A DNA stretch of 23,500 nt, from positions 1 to 23,500 of the forward strand of contig JBFELO010000075.1 in NCBI GenBank assembly GCA_041552055.1. The letters run 5' to 3'. The notes beneath the pieces were generated by a model. The model did not search any database. It saw only the letters and a program-made list of their open reading frames with translations, and was not told the DNA's origin. The first letter of the stretch is position 1. Every line of letters begins with the position of its first letter. Positions 1-9,407 of this stretch are shown here, piece after piece. This DNA is from JBFELO01 sp041552055 (GTDB taxonomy: Bacteria; Acidobacteriota; Thermoanaerobaculia; Thermoanaerobaculales; Sulfomarinibacteraceae). The position numbers were made by a program, and so were the translations under genes.

Positions 1-1
1 C

Positions 2-382
2 GGGCTGGGCATCGCGCTCTACTTCGAGGAGTGCTCGGCCTCGCTGTGGGACGTGGCGCCCGACAAGAAGCTCCCGACCTTGCTGCGCTTCGTCGACCAG
101 CTCGAGGCGGGCCTCAACCTCCTCGCGACCCGCCCGGGCCTCGATACACCCGAGATGGCGGCCCTGGTCGACATGAACTACGCGGCCGACCCTTTTGGGG
201 TCAGCCGTGACCAGCAGGCCGAGATCGACACCATTACCTCGCCCGCGTTCCGTAGGGCTCTCGCCGCGCGCGGCATCCGGCTCATCACCTACCACGACGT
301 CATGACCGAACGTGGGCGCGATGCCACGGTCCGTCCGGCCGAAATCTCCGGCTACGAGGTAAGCCTCGTCGACGAGGACTGA
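2..382 (+). CDS. 3' end of an unrecognised protein, open at the left edge
   Basis: The reading frame is open from base 2 to a TGA at 380-382 and encodes 126 residues of what must be a longer protein, because coding sense continues in frame upstream of the first internal GTG (53). The fragment is soluble in character, with no membrane segment or signal. It is rich in Leu, Ala, Asp and Arg, with a predicted helical stretch (TLLRFVDQLEAGLNLLATRP) and an acidic C-terminus ending in VDED. I do not recognise a family or any catalytic motif. It is the only plus-strand gene in the first 6.8 kb, and it points toward the 3' end of the minus-strand fusion gene at 689, so the two converge across a 306-base non-coding gap. 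That it is a real gene rests on codon bias and the clean stop; its function is unknown. Confidence 0.7.
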   Translation, partial: GLGIALYFEECSASLWDVAPDKKLPTLLRFVDQLEAGLNLLATRPGLDTPEMAALVDMNYAADPFGVSRDQQAEIDTITSPAFRRALAARGIRLITYHDVMTERGRDATVRPAEISGYEVSLVDED

Positions 383-520
383 TCTCTCAGCGGCATCCCC
401 TGTTCGGCTCCCTCTTTTCTGCGTCGTCCCGCGCTGGGCTTGAGGGCATGAGGGGTTCTCCCGGCGCACTACGGTCACGCCCCTGCGCCCCCACGCCCTG
501 TGATGGCGACGGCGGACCAA

Positions 521-558
521 GACGAAGAAGAAGATGAAGTCAAAGACGAAGAACGAGA
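521..558. repeat. Purine-rich GAAGAN-type low-complexity run
   Basis: Thirty-eight bases almost entirely of A and G, with GAAGA recurring at 524, 527, 530 and again near 547, in 3- and 6-base steps. On the other strand it reads as a CTTCTTCGTCTT pyrimidine tract. It sits in the gap between convergent genes, immediately beside the heptamer arrays at 573-637. Confidence 0.5.
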
Positions 559-572
559 GGGCGGGTGGTGTT

Positions 573-637
573 CCTTGTTGCTTGCTCCTTGTTCCCGGGA
601 GGGCTGGCGCCCAAGCCCCGAGTCCCGAGCCCCTCGA
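573..637. repeat. Heptanucleotide arrays (CCTTGTT and CCCGAGT types)
   Basis: CCTTGTT occurs at 573-579 and 587-593, with GCTTGCT exactly between them at 580-586 and CCCGGGA following at 594-600, a strict 7-base register. A second register starts at 617 with CCCGAGT, CCCGAGC and the partial unit CCCTCGA. The same CCCGAGT unit recurs at 8270-8290, at the end of an unrelated gene. The unit length matches that of the heptamer STRR repeats known from cyanobacteria, but the units differ and I infer no relationship. Confidence 0.55.
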
Positions 638-688
638 GACCTGTTCTCCTCATGTACTTTTCGAACGCGTGGTGCGGCAAGCCGCACC

Positions 689-3097
<2,409 letters not shown>

Positions 3098-3141
3098 GGT
3101 GTTCTCCCCTCCGTGCCGAGCCGTCCTGTCCGAATCGGACC

Positions 3142-4302
3142 CTACTCCACGCGCAACGATCGTGTCGCGATCAGACCGAACACCACTGCAAAGCCGAGCA
3201 GCGCGGCGAGCTCGAGGGTCAGATCGCCGATCCCACGACCGAACGAGACGATCTGGTGCAGGGCCTTCATCGCCCAGCCGGTCGGAAAGACCAGCGCCAC
3301 CCGCTGCAAGTACTTCGGCACGAAGTCGAGTGGCCACCAGCAGCCCCCGAAGGCGGCCATCACCATTGTGATCAGCACACCGATGCTCGCCGCACGGTCC
3401 GAGTCGCGGAACCAGGCGCCGACCATCACGCCGAGGGGGGCCACGCTCACCGCATACACCAGGAGCACCGCCCACATCCCGAGTACGTCGTCGCCGACAT
3501 AGACTCCGAGCAGACGGTTCGCGGCCACAGCAACCAGGATGAGCACCGTGATCTGTAGCGCGGATGAGACGAGGCGGCCGCCGATCTTGCCGAACACGAT
3601 CTCGCCCCGGCTCACCGGCGCGGTCGCGAGCCGGCGCAACTGGCCACCCGAGCGGTCCTCGCTGATCGACGCCGCACCGTAGGTGAGCGCGACCAGCATC
3701 ACGAACATCACGGCGTTGCCCGGGATCGACTGGGCGAAACCGCTCGGCGTGACCCGTGCCTGTCCGGCGAACCGGCTGGATACGCGAACGAGGTCCTCTG
3801 CGTGTCCCGCGGCGGCGAACGCCCCTTCGTCGAGGTCGAGCCCCTGCTCGCCCATGACCTCTACCAGGCGGCCGATCAGACGTGCGATCGCGGAGACGAT
3901 GCGTGCCTGCGCCACCAGCGCGGCCTCCATGTTGGTGTCGGGCTCACGTTCCAGCCGCAACGTTGTCTTCGCGCCGCGCACGATGTCCGCCGTGAACCTC
4001 TCCGGAATCACCAGGGTGCGCACCTTGTCGGGCGTCTCAGCCGCGGCTGCCGGGGTCAGCTCGACGAGTTCGAGGCGCTCGCTCGCCAGGTCCTCGAGCA
4101 GGGCCCGCGCCAGGAATCCACCGTCCCGGTCCACCACGGTGAGCCGTACCGGTGCGTCGGCCGGCCCACCACCACCCCCTCCCATCACCAGCCCGAAGAA
4201 GGTCGCGAACACCACCGGCAGTACGAACATCCACATCACGGCGGAACGGTCTTGCAGCACGAGTTTGAGATCGTGGCGGGCGATTGCGAAGATGTTCCCC
4301 AT
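3142..4302 (-). CDS. ABC-2 type transporter permease (second permease)
   Basis: A 386-residue integral membrane subunit of an ABC exporter. The N-terminus (ARHDLKLVLQDRSAVMWMFV) is the typical cytoplasmic lead-in to the first membrane helix at about 22-40. A large extracytoplasmic domain follows (about 45-215), and then five or six helices after the conserved region SEDRSGGQLRRLATAPVSRG (about 245-264). This is the ABC2_membrane_3 / NatB-like layout and the usual length. The ATG at 4302 shares its A with the TGA of the upstream permease (4304-4302), so the two are translationally coupled. A glycine run (about 41-46) after the first helix is slightly unusual. With the neighbouring permease and ATPase it probably forms an exporter with two different membrane subunits. 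The substrate is not evident; drug or lipid export is typical of this arrangement beside a PadR regulator. Confidence 0.88.
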   Translation of the reverse strand: MGNIFAIARHDLKLVLQDRSAVMWMFVLPVVFATFFGLVMGGGGGGPADAPVRLTVVDRDGGFLARALLEDLASERLELVELTPAAAAETPDKVRTLVIPERFTADIVRGAKTTLRLEREPDTNMEAALVAQARIVSAIARLIGRLVEVMGEQGLDLDEGAFAAAGHAEDLVRVSSRFAGQARVTPSGFAQSIPGNAVMFVMLVALTYGAASISEDRSGGQLRRLATAPVSRGEIVFGKIGGRLVSSALQITVLILVAVAANRLLGVYVGDDVLGMWAVLLVYAVSVAPLGVMVGAWFRDSDRAASIGVLITMVMAAFGGCWWPLDFVPKYLQRVALVFPTGWAMKALHQIVSFGRGIGDLTLELAALLGFAVVFGLIATRSLRVE

Positions 4303-5552
4303 CACACCGCTCCCGACAGAATCCGGCGGCGCAGCACGAACGATCCCGCGCCCAGCATGACCAGGCCGGCGATGCCCAGGATCAACACGTTGAGAGCGAT
4401 GTCGTTCAGCCCGCCGCCGTTCTGGACCAGGGTCACGAAACCGTCGATCGCCCAGTAGGTAGGCGTGGCACGGCTGATCGGGAGCAGAAACCCGGGCATC
4501 TGGCTCAACGGCACGAATGCCCCACCCACCATGCACCACACGATGATGACGATGGTGGTCAGGGCGTCGCCCTGGCGTTGGCTCCCCACCAGGCTCATGA
4601 TCAGTAGCATGGCGCCGGCCGCGGCCGACGAGCTCGTGAGCACCAGCGCGGCCACCGCGGGCGGTGTACCCCAGGCGACGCCGGCGGCAATGCCGACCAC
4701 GATCAGCACGGCAAACCCGAGTGTCGTCACGACAACGGTCGAGAGGCACTTGCCGACCAGGTACTGTCCCACCGAGACCGGGGCCGTGAGCAGGTGACGC
4801 AGCAGCCCACTCTCTCGCTCCCGCAGGACGTCACGCGTCGCGGCCTGGGCGAAGAACAGGATGCCGAAGATCGAGAAGCCGGGCAGGAAGTAGCTCAGGA
4901 TGTTGAACCCTCCCTCGTCTTCCTCTCCCTCGGCAGTCAAGGTGACCGTCTCCAGGTCGACGATCGGTGGAAGCAGGTAGGTCTCCAGGCCGCGCAGCTT
5001 CTGGTTGATGCCCACGCTGAGCGCGCCGATCAGGCTGTCCGCGGGGAACTCGTCTTGGGTGCGCAGCTCCTGGATCTGTGCCAGCTCGGAGCGAAACACC
5101 CTCGACGACTGCGACAGAACCACCGCCCCGATCGAAACCCCCTCCTCCACCACCTGCGGCAAGAAGCGCTGGGCCGGGTTCTTGACAACCTCGAGGTCGA
5201 CCTGCCTTCCCGCCAGGAAATCGTCGGTGAATCCCCTGGGGATGTGGAGCAGCGCGCTGGCCTCGCCCTCCTCCATCATCTGGTACCCCTCCTCACCCAC
5301 CGTGACCAGCTCCAGCCGCTCGTCCATCTCCGGGTCCGACCCGCTCCCCTGGATCATGCGCGACAGCAGGGTGTCGTCCTCGTCGTGCAGGAGGACCCGG
5401 ATCGTGATCGCCGGTTGATCTTCACCCGAAGCCCCGAAGACCAACGCGAAGATCCCGGACATGCTCAGGGGAATGGCGAACATCAGCGCGGTCGCGACCG
5501 GATTCCGCGCGAACCGCGTCAGATCTCGGCGCACGATGTCGAGGACCACCAT
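4302..5552 (-). CDS. ABC-2 type transporter permease (first permease)
   Basis: This 416-residue membrane protein of the ABC2_membrane_3 type is paired with the permease downstream. It starts with the amphipathic segment VLDIVRRDLTRFARNPVATA and has a first helix at about 19-39. A long extracytoplasmic domain covers roughly 45-225, rich in Glu and Asp, and five or six C-terminal helices follow. The cytoplasmic coupling segment RERESGLLRHLLTAPVSVGQ lies near 255-275, the place where such permeases contact the ATPase. Its ATG at 5552 overlaps the ATPase stop (5554-5552) by one base, the same junction as on its other side. The two permeases share organisation but are clearly diverged, which fits a heterodimeric channel. 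The substrate is unknown. Confidence 0.88.
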   Translation of the reverse strand: MVVLDIVRRDLTRFARNPVATALMFAIPLSMSGIFALVFGASGEDQPAITIRVLLHDEDDTLLSRMIQGSGSDPEMDERLELVTVGEEGYQMMEEGEASALLHIPRGFTDDFLAGRQVDLEVVKNPAQRFLPQVVEEGVSIGAVVLSQSSRVFRSELAQIQELRTQDEFPADSLIGALSVGINQKLRGLETYLLPPIVDLETVTLTAEGEEDEGGFNILSYFLPGFSIFGILFFAQAATRDVLRERESGLLRHLLTAPVSVGQYLVGKCLSTVVVTTLGFAVLIVVGIAAGVAWGTPPAVAALVLTSSSAAAGAMLLIMSLVGSQRQGDALTTIVIIVWCMVGGAFVPLSQMPGFLLPISRATPTYWAIDGFVTLVQNGGGLNDIALNVLILGIAGLVMLGAGSFVLRRRILSGAV

Positions 5553-6481
5553 CAGTCGCGAAGCTCCCTGCCGGTGAGACGGATGAACACACTCTGCAGG
5601 CTCGGCTGCTGAATCGAGACGTCGTCGACGCCGAGATCGCCGGCCAGCAGCTCCGGCAGGACCACCGTCAATCCCGGCCCGTCCGCCGCCACCGACAGCA
5701 TGGCCCGACCTTTCTCGACCGAGTGAAGCTGCACGCCGTCCAGGCCCTCGAGTCGAGCCCGCGCGGTCGCCTCGTCGAACGACCCGGTCATGCGCATCAT
5801 CTCCCCCTCGCCAGCCATCCGGGTGAGCTCTTCCAGGGTGCCCACCGTCAGGATCCTGCCGTGATCGATGATCGCGATGCGGTCGCACAGCTCCTGAGCC
5901 TCGTCCATGTAATGGGTCGTGTACAGCACGGTCGAGCCGGACGCCGCGGCCGCGCGAATGACCTCGAGGATGGCGAGCCGCGCCTGAGGATCGATGCCCA
6001 CGGTGGGCTCGTCGAGGAGCAAGAACTTGGGCTCATGCAGCAGACCCATGCACAGGTTCAGTCGGCGCTTCATGCCACCCGAGAAGTCCTTGACCTTGTC
6101 CCTGGCCCGCTCCGCCAGCCCCACCCGGCTCAACGCATCGTCCACCCGCCTTCTGAGCTCGCTTCCCCGCAGACCGTACAAAGAACCCCAGAAGTTGAGG
6201 TTGTCGCGAGCCGTGAGGTCCTCGTACACGGCGATGTCCTGCGGCACCACACCCAACGATCGCTTCACCGCCTTGGGCTCGATCCAGATGTCGGTTTCGT
6301 CGACCAGTACCCGGCCGCCGTCGGGACGGAGCACACCGCAGATCATGTTGATGGTGGTGGTCTTGCCCGCGCCGTTAGGCCCCAGCAGCCCGAAAATCTC
6401 GCCGTCGCGGACCTCGAACGACACCCCGTCCACCGCGGTCAGGTCGCCGAAGTTCTTCCTCAGGTGCTCGACCTGGATCAT
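5552..6481 (-). CDS. ABC exporter ATP-binding protein
   Basis: A 309-residue nucleotide-binding subunit of the CcmA/DrrA/NatA type. Visible motifs are Walker A GPNGAGKTT (34-42), the Q-loop at VVPQD (78-82), the signature FSGGM (133-137), Walker B FLLLDEP (153-159) and the switch His in TTHYMDEAQELCD (H190). The C-terminal 90 residues form the extra domain common in DrrA-like exporters. I chose the ATG at 6481 over the GTG at 6493, because GGAGG lies six bases before the ATG and the GTG overlaps that ribosome binding site. It is the first gene of a three-gene operon with one-base overlaps, and it faces the PadR gene across a 370-base region, a common layout for regulated multidrug or antibiotic exporters. 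It hydrolyses ATP to drive the two permeases. Confidence 0.93.
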   Translation of the reverse strand: MIQVEHLRKNFGDLTAVDGVSFEVRDGEIFGLLGPNGAGKTTTINMICGVLRPDGGRVLVDETDIWIEPKAVKRSLGVVPQDIAVYEDLTARDNLNFWGSLYGLRGSELRRRVDDALSRVGLAERARDKVKDFSGGMKRRLNLCMGLLHEPKFLLLDEPTVGIDPQARLAILEVIRAAAASGSTVLYTTHYMDEAQELCDRIAIIDHGRILTVGTLEELTRMAGEGEMMRMTGSFDEATARARLEGLDGVQLHSVEKGRAMLSVAADGPGLTVVLPELLAGDLGVDDVSIQQPSLQSVFIRLTGRELRD

Positions 6482-6504
6482 GATCGCCTCCACAGGGTGG
6501 CGTC

Positions 6505-6510
6505 ACTATA
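6505..6510 (-). promoter_or_regulatory. Candidate -10 element for the ABC exporter operon
   Basis: On the minus strand this reads TATAGT, 24 bases before the ATG at 6481 and upstream of the GGAGG ribosome binding site, so a start site near 6498 would give a leader of about 17 bases. No good -35 hexamer lies 16-18 bases upstream, so an activator or a different sigma factor may be needed. Confidence 0.35.
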
Positions 6511-6628
6511 AACGCACCGGTTGGGTATTTCGTGATTCCGCCTGATTGCGACGGTGGTGAGTTGCGGTCAGGACGCAAGTCGGCACCCGTCGTCGCTGCC
6601 CAGCACATTGCCCGGCGCGAAGCGAGTC

Positions 6629-6720
6629 CGATTGCGATTTCGATTGCGATCCCGATAGCGATGCCGATACCGAAAAGGCGGCTCGCGATCGGTATCGGTA
6701 TCGGCATCGGAATCGGTATC
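6629..6720. repeat. Hexamer-period inverted array (CGATNN / GNNATC)
   Basis: Seven consecutive CGATNN units occupy 6629-6670 (NN = TG, TT, TG, CC, AG, GC, AC). A spacer of about 14 bases follows, and then six GNNATC units at 6685-6720, which are the reverse complement pattern. The two arms can pair over most of their length as an imperfect hairpin of about 35-40 bp. The array lies in the divergent promoter region between the exporter operon and the PadR gene. It is not coding: its translations on either strand are IGIGIG or DTDSDAD-type low complexity. Confidence 0.75.
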
Positions 6721-6812
6721 GACCATCGGCGTCGCCATCGCACCTCGCCTATCCCCACCTCCGGTCCCCAAACAGTTCATCCCATGCCCGTGGCACGATT
6801 CCTCCCCACTCC

Positions 6813-6841
6813 TTGACAAATAGTACGATTCGTATTATAAT
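6813..6841 (+). promoter_or_regulatory. Consensus housekeeping promoter of the PadR gene
   Basis: TTGACA (6813-6818) and TATAAT (6836-6841) are both perfect matches to the sigma-70 consensus, with an optimal 17-base spacer. Transcription should start near 6848, only about four bases before the ATG at 6852, so the message would be nearly leaderless. The area is strikingly AT-rich against its surroundings. Confidence 0.85.
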
Positions 6842-6853
6842 TATTCGTATTAT
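6824..6853 (+). promoter_or_regulatory. Direct and inverted repeats over the PadR promoter (operator candidate)
   Basis: The 11-base word ATTCGTATTAT occurs twice, at 6828-6838 and 6843-6853, 15 bases apart, and brackets the -10 box and the start codon. TACGATTCGTA (6824-6834) is a perfect palindrome around one central base. A repressor bound here would block the polymerase. Autoregulation is usual in the PadR family, so the gene's own product is the obvious candidate; this is inference. Confidence 0.55.
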
Positions 6854-7430
6854 GAGCGACTCACCTACCCTCACCCCTCTCCGACTGGCGATTCTCGGAC
6901 TGATCTCCATGCAGCCGATGTCCGGCTACGACCTGCGCAAAGTTTTCGAGACCACACCCATGGGCAACTTCTCCTCCAGCCCGGGGGCCATCTACCCGGC
7001 GCTGAAGAGCCTGGAGAGGAGCGGATGGGTTCACGGTGTCCCGGACAAGCAGGACACTCTGCGGCCCCGGCTCGTGTACTCGCTCACCGATCGGGGCGAC
7101 GAGGTCTTGAACGGCCAGCTCGACGCGGCCGTGACCCGCGACGACCTGATCTGGCGGTATGACCAGCTGATGCTCCGGTTCGCGTTCATGGAACGCCGCG
7201 GCCTCGGACGGGTCGTGTGTTTCCTCGAGGAACTGCTCACCGAGCTCGAGGCGTACGTCGCCTACCTCGAGGAGGTTCGTGAACAGATGAGGGACCAGAC
7301 CACGGTGTGCGGCCGCTTGGCGCTCGAGCAGGGTATCGAAGGCTATCGCGCCAACACCCGCTGGGCCCGGCGCGCCATACGCGAGATCGAGGAAACGGTC
7401 GAAGGCAGAGGAGGACAAGAGAATGAATGA
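6852..7430 (+). CDS. PadR-family transcriptional regulator
   Basis: A 192-residue protein with the PadR winged helix at about 10-85: LRLAILGLISMQPMSGYDLR, then SPGAIYPALKSLERSGWV as the recognition and wing region. The C-terminal half (about 95-190) is helical, rich in Glu and Arg, and matches the dimerising C-terminal domain of the longer PadR subfamily. Start choice: the ATG at 6852 follows directly on the promoter -10 box. The upstream in-frame TTG at 6813 is the -35 box itself and cannot be in the transcript. No Shine-Dalgarno is present, consistent with a near-leaderless message. The gene overlaps the next one by eight bases (7423-7430) and is divergent from the ABC exporter operon. PadR proteins are usually repressors that respond to small molecules and often control adjacent exporters, so this one may regulate both flanks. 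The ligand is unknown. Confidence 0.92.
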   Translation: MSDSPTLTPLRLAILGLISMQPMSGYDLRKVFETTPMGNFSSSPGAIYPALKSLERSGWVHGVPDKQDTLRPRLVYSLTDRGDEVLNGQLDAAVTRDDLIWRYDQLMLRFAFMERRGLGRVVCFLEELLTELEAYVAYLEEVREQMRDQTTVCGRLALEQGIEGYRANTRWARRAIREIEETVEGRGGQENE

Positions 7431-8310
7431 CGCGCAATCGTCCCAGAGCGCGGCCAGCTACCTGTGGAGAATCCTGGTCATTGGGATCGTCTTCTCCATC
7501 GGCCTCGCGATCAGCGGAGGGCTCGTCTGGACGCTGGGCATGGAGTTCCCCGACCTGCCGGGCCAGACCCACTATCCCATCGCCGATCTATTGACCTCGC
7601 TGCTGCTGGCAGCCTGCATCGTGCCCGTGACGCGGGGCGTTGCGGGTTCCACGGGCCATCGCTGGATCATCCTCTGCGCTTTCGTGTACGTCAGCTACGG
7701 TCTGAACAACCAGATCGAGGCCGCGGTGTTCACCACCGCGGGCGGCTTTACGACGATGGTGCTGTTCTTCATCATCCCCTGCGCGCTGATAGCCGCTGCC
7801 GCAGTCGCTCTGATCAGACACACTCAAGGTCCGGCCATCTCGACGGTGTTCACCGATCGGCCCGTCTCCAGGTGGTGGTGGCGGGCCGGCCTCGCCTGGC
7901 TCGCGTTCCCGGTGATCTATTTCTTCTTCGGAGCGCTCATCTATCCCATGGTGCGCGACCTGTACGAAGCGCCGGACTCCGGCCTCGTACTGCCCAGCGG
8001 CGTCGTCGTCCTGCGAACGGTTCTGCTGCGAAGCCTGCTGTTCCTCCTGGTCACGATCCCCATCCTCCGCTCTTGGACCAGATCACGAACCGCCCTCGCC
8101 GTGGCACTGGGGATCGCGTTCACCGCCATGGTCGGTCTGGTGGGCCTCGTGCAGGCCCATTGGTGGCCGATCTCCATGCGGCTCGTGCACAGCGTGGAGA
8201 TCTGCGCTGACTCTTTTGTCTACGCCTGGATCCTCGTCGCGCTCCTGGTCCCTCGGTCCAAAAGCGGTTCCCGAGTCCCGAGTCCCGAGCCCCCTGTCCC
8301 GGCCAGTTGA
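7423..8310 (+). CDS. Polytopic membrane protein, unrecognised
   Basis: A 295-residue protein with about eight hydrophobic segments (roughly 14-38, 50-70, 80-97, 108-131, 150-176, 198-217, 222-245 and 257-277). The ATG at 7423 lies inside the end of the PadR gene (8-base overlap), with GAGGAGGAC just upstream, so the pair is co-transcribed and probably translationally coupled. No transporter signature or catalytic motif stands out, and I do not recognise the family. Being co-expressed with a PadR regulator suggests a role in the same envelope or stress response as the divergent exporter, but this is inference. The last residues (SRVPSPEPPVPAS) are encoded by CCCGAGT heptamer repeats rather than by ordinary gene sequence, so the original C-terminus was probably shorter. 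Confidence 0.75.
   Translation: MNDAQSSQSAASYLWRILVIGIVFSIGLAISGGLVWTLGMEFPDLPGQTHYPIADLLTSLLLAACIVPVTRGVAGSTGHRWIILCAFVYVSYGLNNQIEAAVFTTAGGFTTMVLFFIIPCALIAAAAVALIRHTQGPAISTVFTDRPVSRWWWRAGLAWLAFPVIYFFFGALIYPMVRDLYEAPDSGLVLPSGVVVLRTVLLRSLLFLLVTIPILRSWTRSRTALAVALGIAFTAMVGLVGLVQAHWWPISMRLVHSVEICADSFVYAWILVALLVPRSKSGSRVPSPEPPVPAS
8270..8297 (+). repeat. CCCGAGT heptamer array inside a gene's 3' end
   Basis: CCCGAGT at 8270-8276 and 8277-8283, CCCGAGC at 8284-8290 and CCCCTGT at 8291-8297 stand in strict 7-base register. The unit is the same as at 617-630. Here the array lies within the reading frame of the membrane protein and supplies its Pro/Ser-rich tail before the TGA at 8308-8310. Confidence 0.7.
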
Positions 8311-8334
8311 GCTGCCCCTGTCCGGACGATGATT

Positions 8335-8980
8335 TCAGGCCGAGGAGTCTTCAGCGCGACTCATCCGTGCGATCCGATCCCGGATGTCCGCCTCGGTGCG
8401 GCACAGGAACCCCGGTGTGTACTCGGTGATGTCCAACGCCGGATCGACGACCAGCGGCATCAAATCTATGGCGAAGGTCAGCAGGTCGTGAACGTCGACG
8501 TCGTGGAATTCGAGGAAGGTGGCATACGCCCGTCGCCGTCCCTGGATCGCAATGTCGTACCGCTTGCCGCCCATGATCTGGGAGTCGAACACCGTTGCCA
8601 GGGCCTCGCCGAGATCCGGACGATCATCCACCGGCACCAGCCGCTTGTCCGAGTCCGGCAGCCAGTCCAGGTCCCGCCACAGCTCGCAGCCGTACGCCGT
8701 CATCGGCCGCCGATCGGGCGGCAAAGCTCTGAGCGCATCGATGGAGCGCAGCAGGCACGCGACGTGGGTGTCGTGCTTGTCGGCCGGGTTGTGCAGGTAG
8801 ACCACCTGCGGCCGCGTCACCTCGAGAATCGCCGCGAGGTCTGCCGCCGGGCCCTGCTCCCGGGGGTCCTTGACGACCGCGCTGGTGACAGCCCTACTCC
8901 CCCAGGTTAGCCGCCCTGCGCTGCTCGGCCACCCGCGTCTCCGACATCTCTGCGTTCGAGTACCCGGCGTGGGGTCCGCT
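8335..8980 (-). pseudogene. PIG-L/LmbE-type deacetylase remnant
   Basis: Two frames on this strand together match the middle and end of a PIG-L family GlcNAc deacetylase. The upstream part (8980 to about 8896) gives SGPHAGYSNAEMSETRVAEQ and ends at TAG in ANLGE-stop. Just past that point another frame continues collinearly with AVTSAVVKDPREQ and TRPQVVYLHNPADKHDTHVA. It then runs through YGCELWRDLDWLPDSDK and FDSQIMGGKRYD to a TGA at 8335. This is one gene with a frameshift close to 8890-8895. The N-terminal AHPDD metal-binding motif is absent, because the fragment begins directly at the end of the ROK-like remnant. Only the last 161 codons (8335-8820, GTG) form an uninterrupted frame. Intact family members hydrolyse N-acetyl groups from GlcNAc-type sugars and use Zn. 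Lacking the N-terminus, this one cannot be active. It is minus strand and lies in order after the symporter and the ROK remnant. Confidence 0.75.
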
Positions 8981-8981
8981 G

Positions 8982-9302
8982 CGCGCGCTGCCCCTGCGGC
9001 CGATAGACGTCGGCGATCTCCCGTGCCAGCTCGTCATGACCGGCGATGACGATCTCGGAACCACCCTTCATCCACAGCAGCAGCTTGACGATCCGCTCGA
9101 GGTATCTGAGGTCGAGCCCGATGTTGTCGCTCTCGTGCGGCAGGATCTCGATCCGCTCCCGATACACGGTTCCGTCGGCGCGTGTCACCGCGAGCACGAT
9201 CGGTGTGCGATCCGGCTGGGACGCGACCCGCTCGCTATATGCCCGGTTCCACTGTACCGCCGAGATGAAACCTTCATCCAGAGGGGGGTCGACGCCGCGC
9301 AT
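8982..9302 (-). pseudogene. ROK-kinase-like N-terminal remnant
   Basis: From an ATG at 9302 the frame gives about 107 residues that resemble the N-terminal domain found before the ROK fold in some sugar-kinase-like proteins. The visible pieces are GFISAVQWNRAYSERV, PIVLAVTRADGTVYRERIE, LRYLERIVKLLLWMKGG and AREIADVYRPQGQRA. In homologues I recall, the sequence then goes on to a FMGE-x-VY segment and the ATP-binding ROK domain. Here it stops at 8982 and runs, out of frame, into a PIG-L fragment; the ROK frame itself reads on only as low-complexity residues to a TAA at 8907. The nucleotide- and sugar-binding parts are therefore gone. The position 106 bases after the end of the symporter gene, on the same strand, suggests an old amino-sugar operon. 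Family assignment is from memory and moderate; the abrupt loss of homology is clear. Confidence 0.6.
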
Positions 9303-9407
9303 CGACCGGCAACTCAGTCATCCCAGGCATCTCAGTCAACGATCGGTCCATTCCCCAGCGGTGGCAACGATGTAGAAATAATATCTTGAGGCGCGCTCCA
9401 AGACCGG

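Larger units (their letters stand above)
383..688. other. Non-coding gap between convergent genes, with short-period arrays
   Basis: No credible gene lies in these 306 bases. They contain a purine-rich GAAGAN-type run (521-558), a set of CCTTGTT-like heptamers (573-600) and CCCGAGT/CCCGAGC heptamers (617-630). The short ORFs here have the low-complexity translation expected of repeats. The gap separates two convergent genes, so it should also hold transcription termination signals, but I see no classical hairpin plus T-run. Confidence 0.6.

Noticed and set aside
6482..6493. GTG start at 6493 for the exporter ATPase
   Set aside because: It would place the start codon within the GGAGG ribosome binding site that serves the ATG at 6481.
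6600..6819. Small ORFs with IGIGIG or DTDSDAD-type translations
   Set aside because: They are readings of the hexamer array in different frames, not proteins.
6813..6851. Longer PadR protein from a TTG at 6813
   Set aside because: That codon is the -35 box of the promoter and would not be transcribed. The added residues (NSTIRIIIIRI) come from the promoter and operator repeats.
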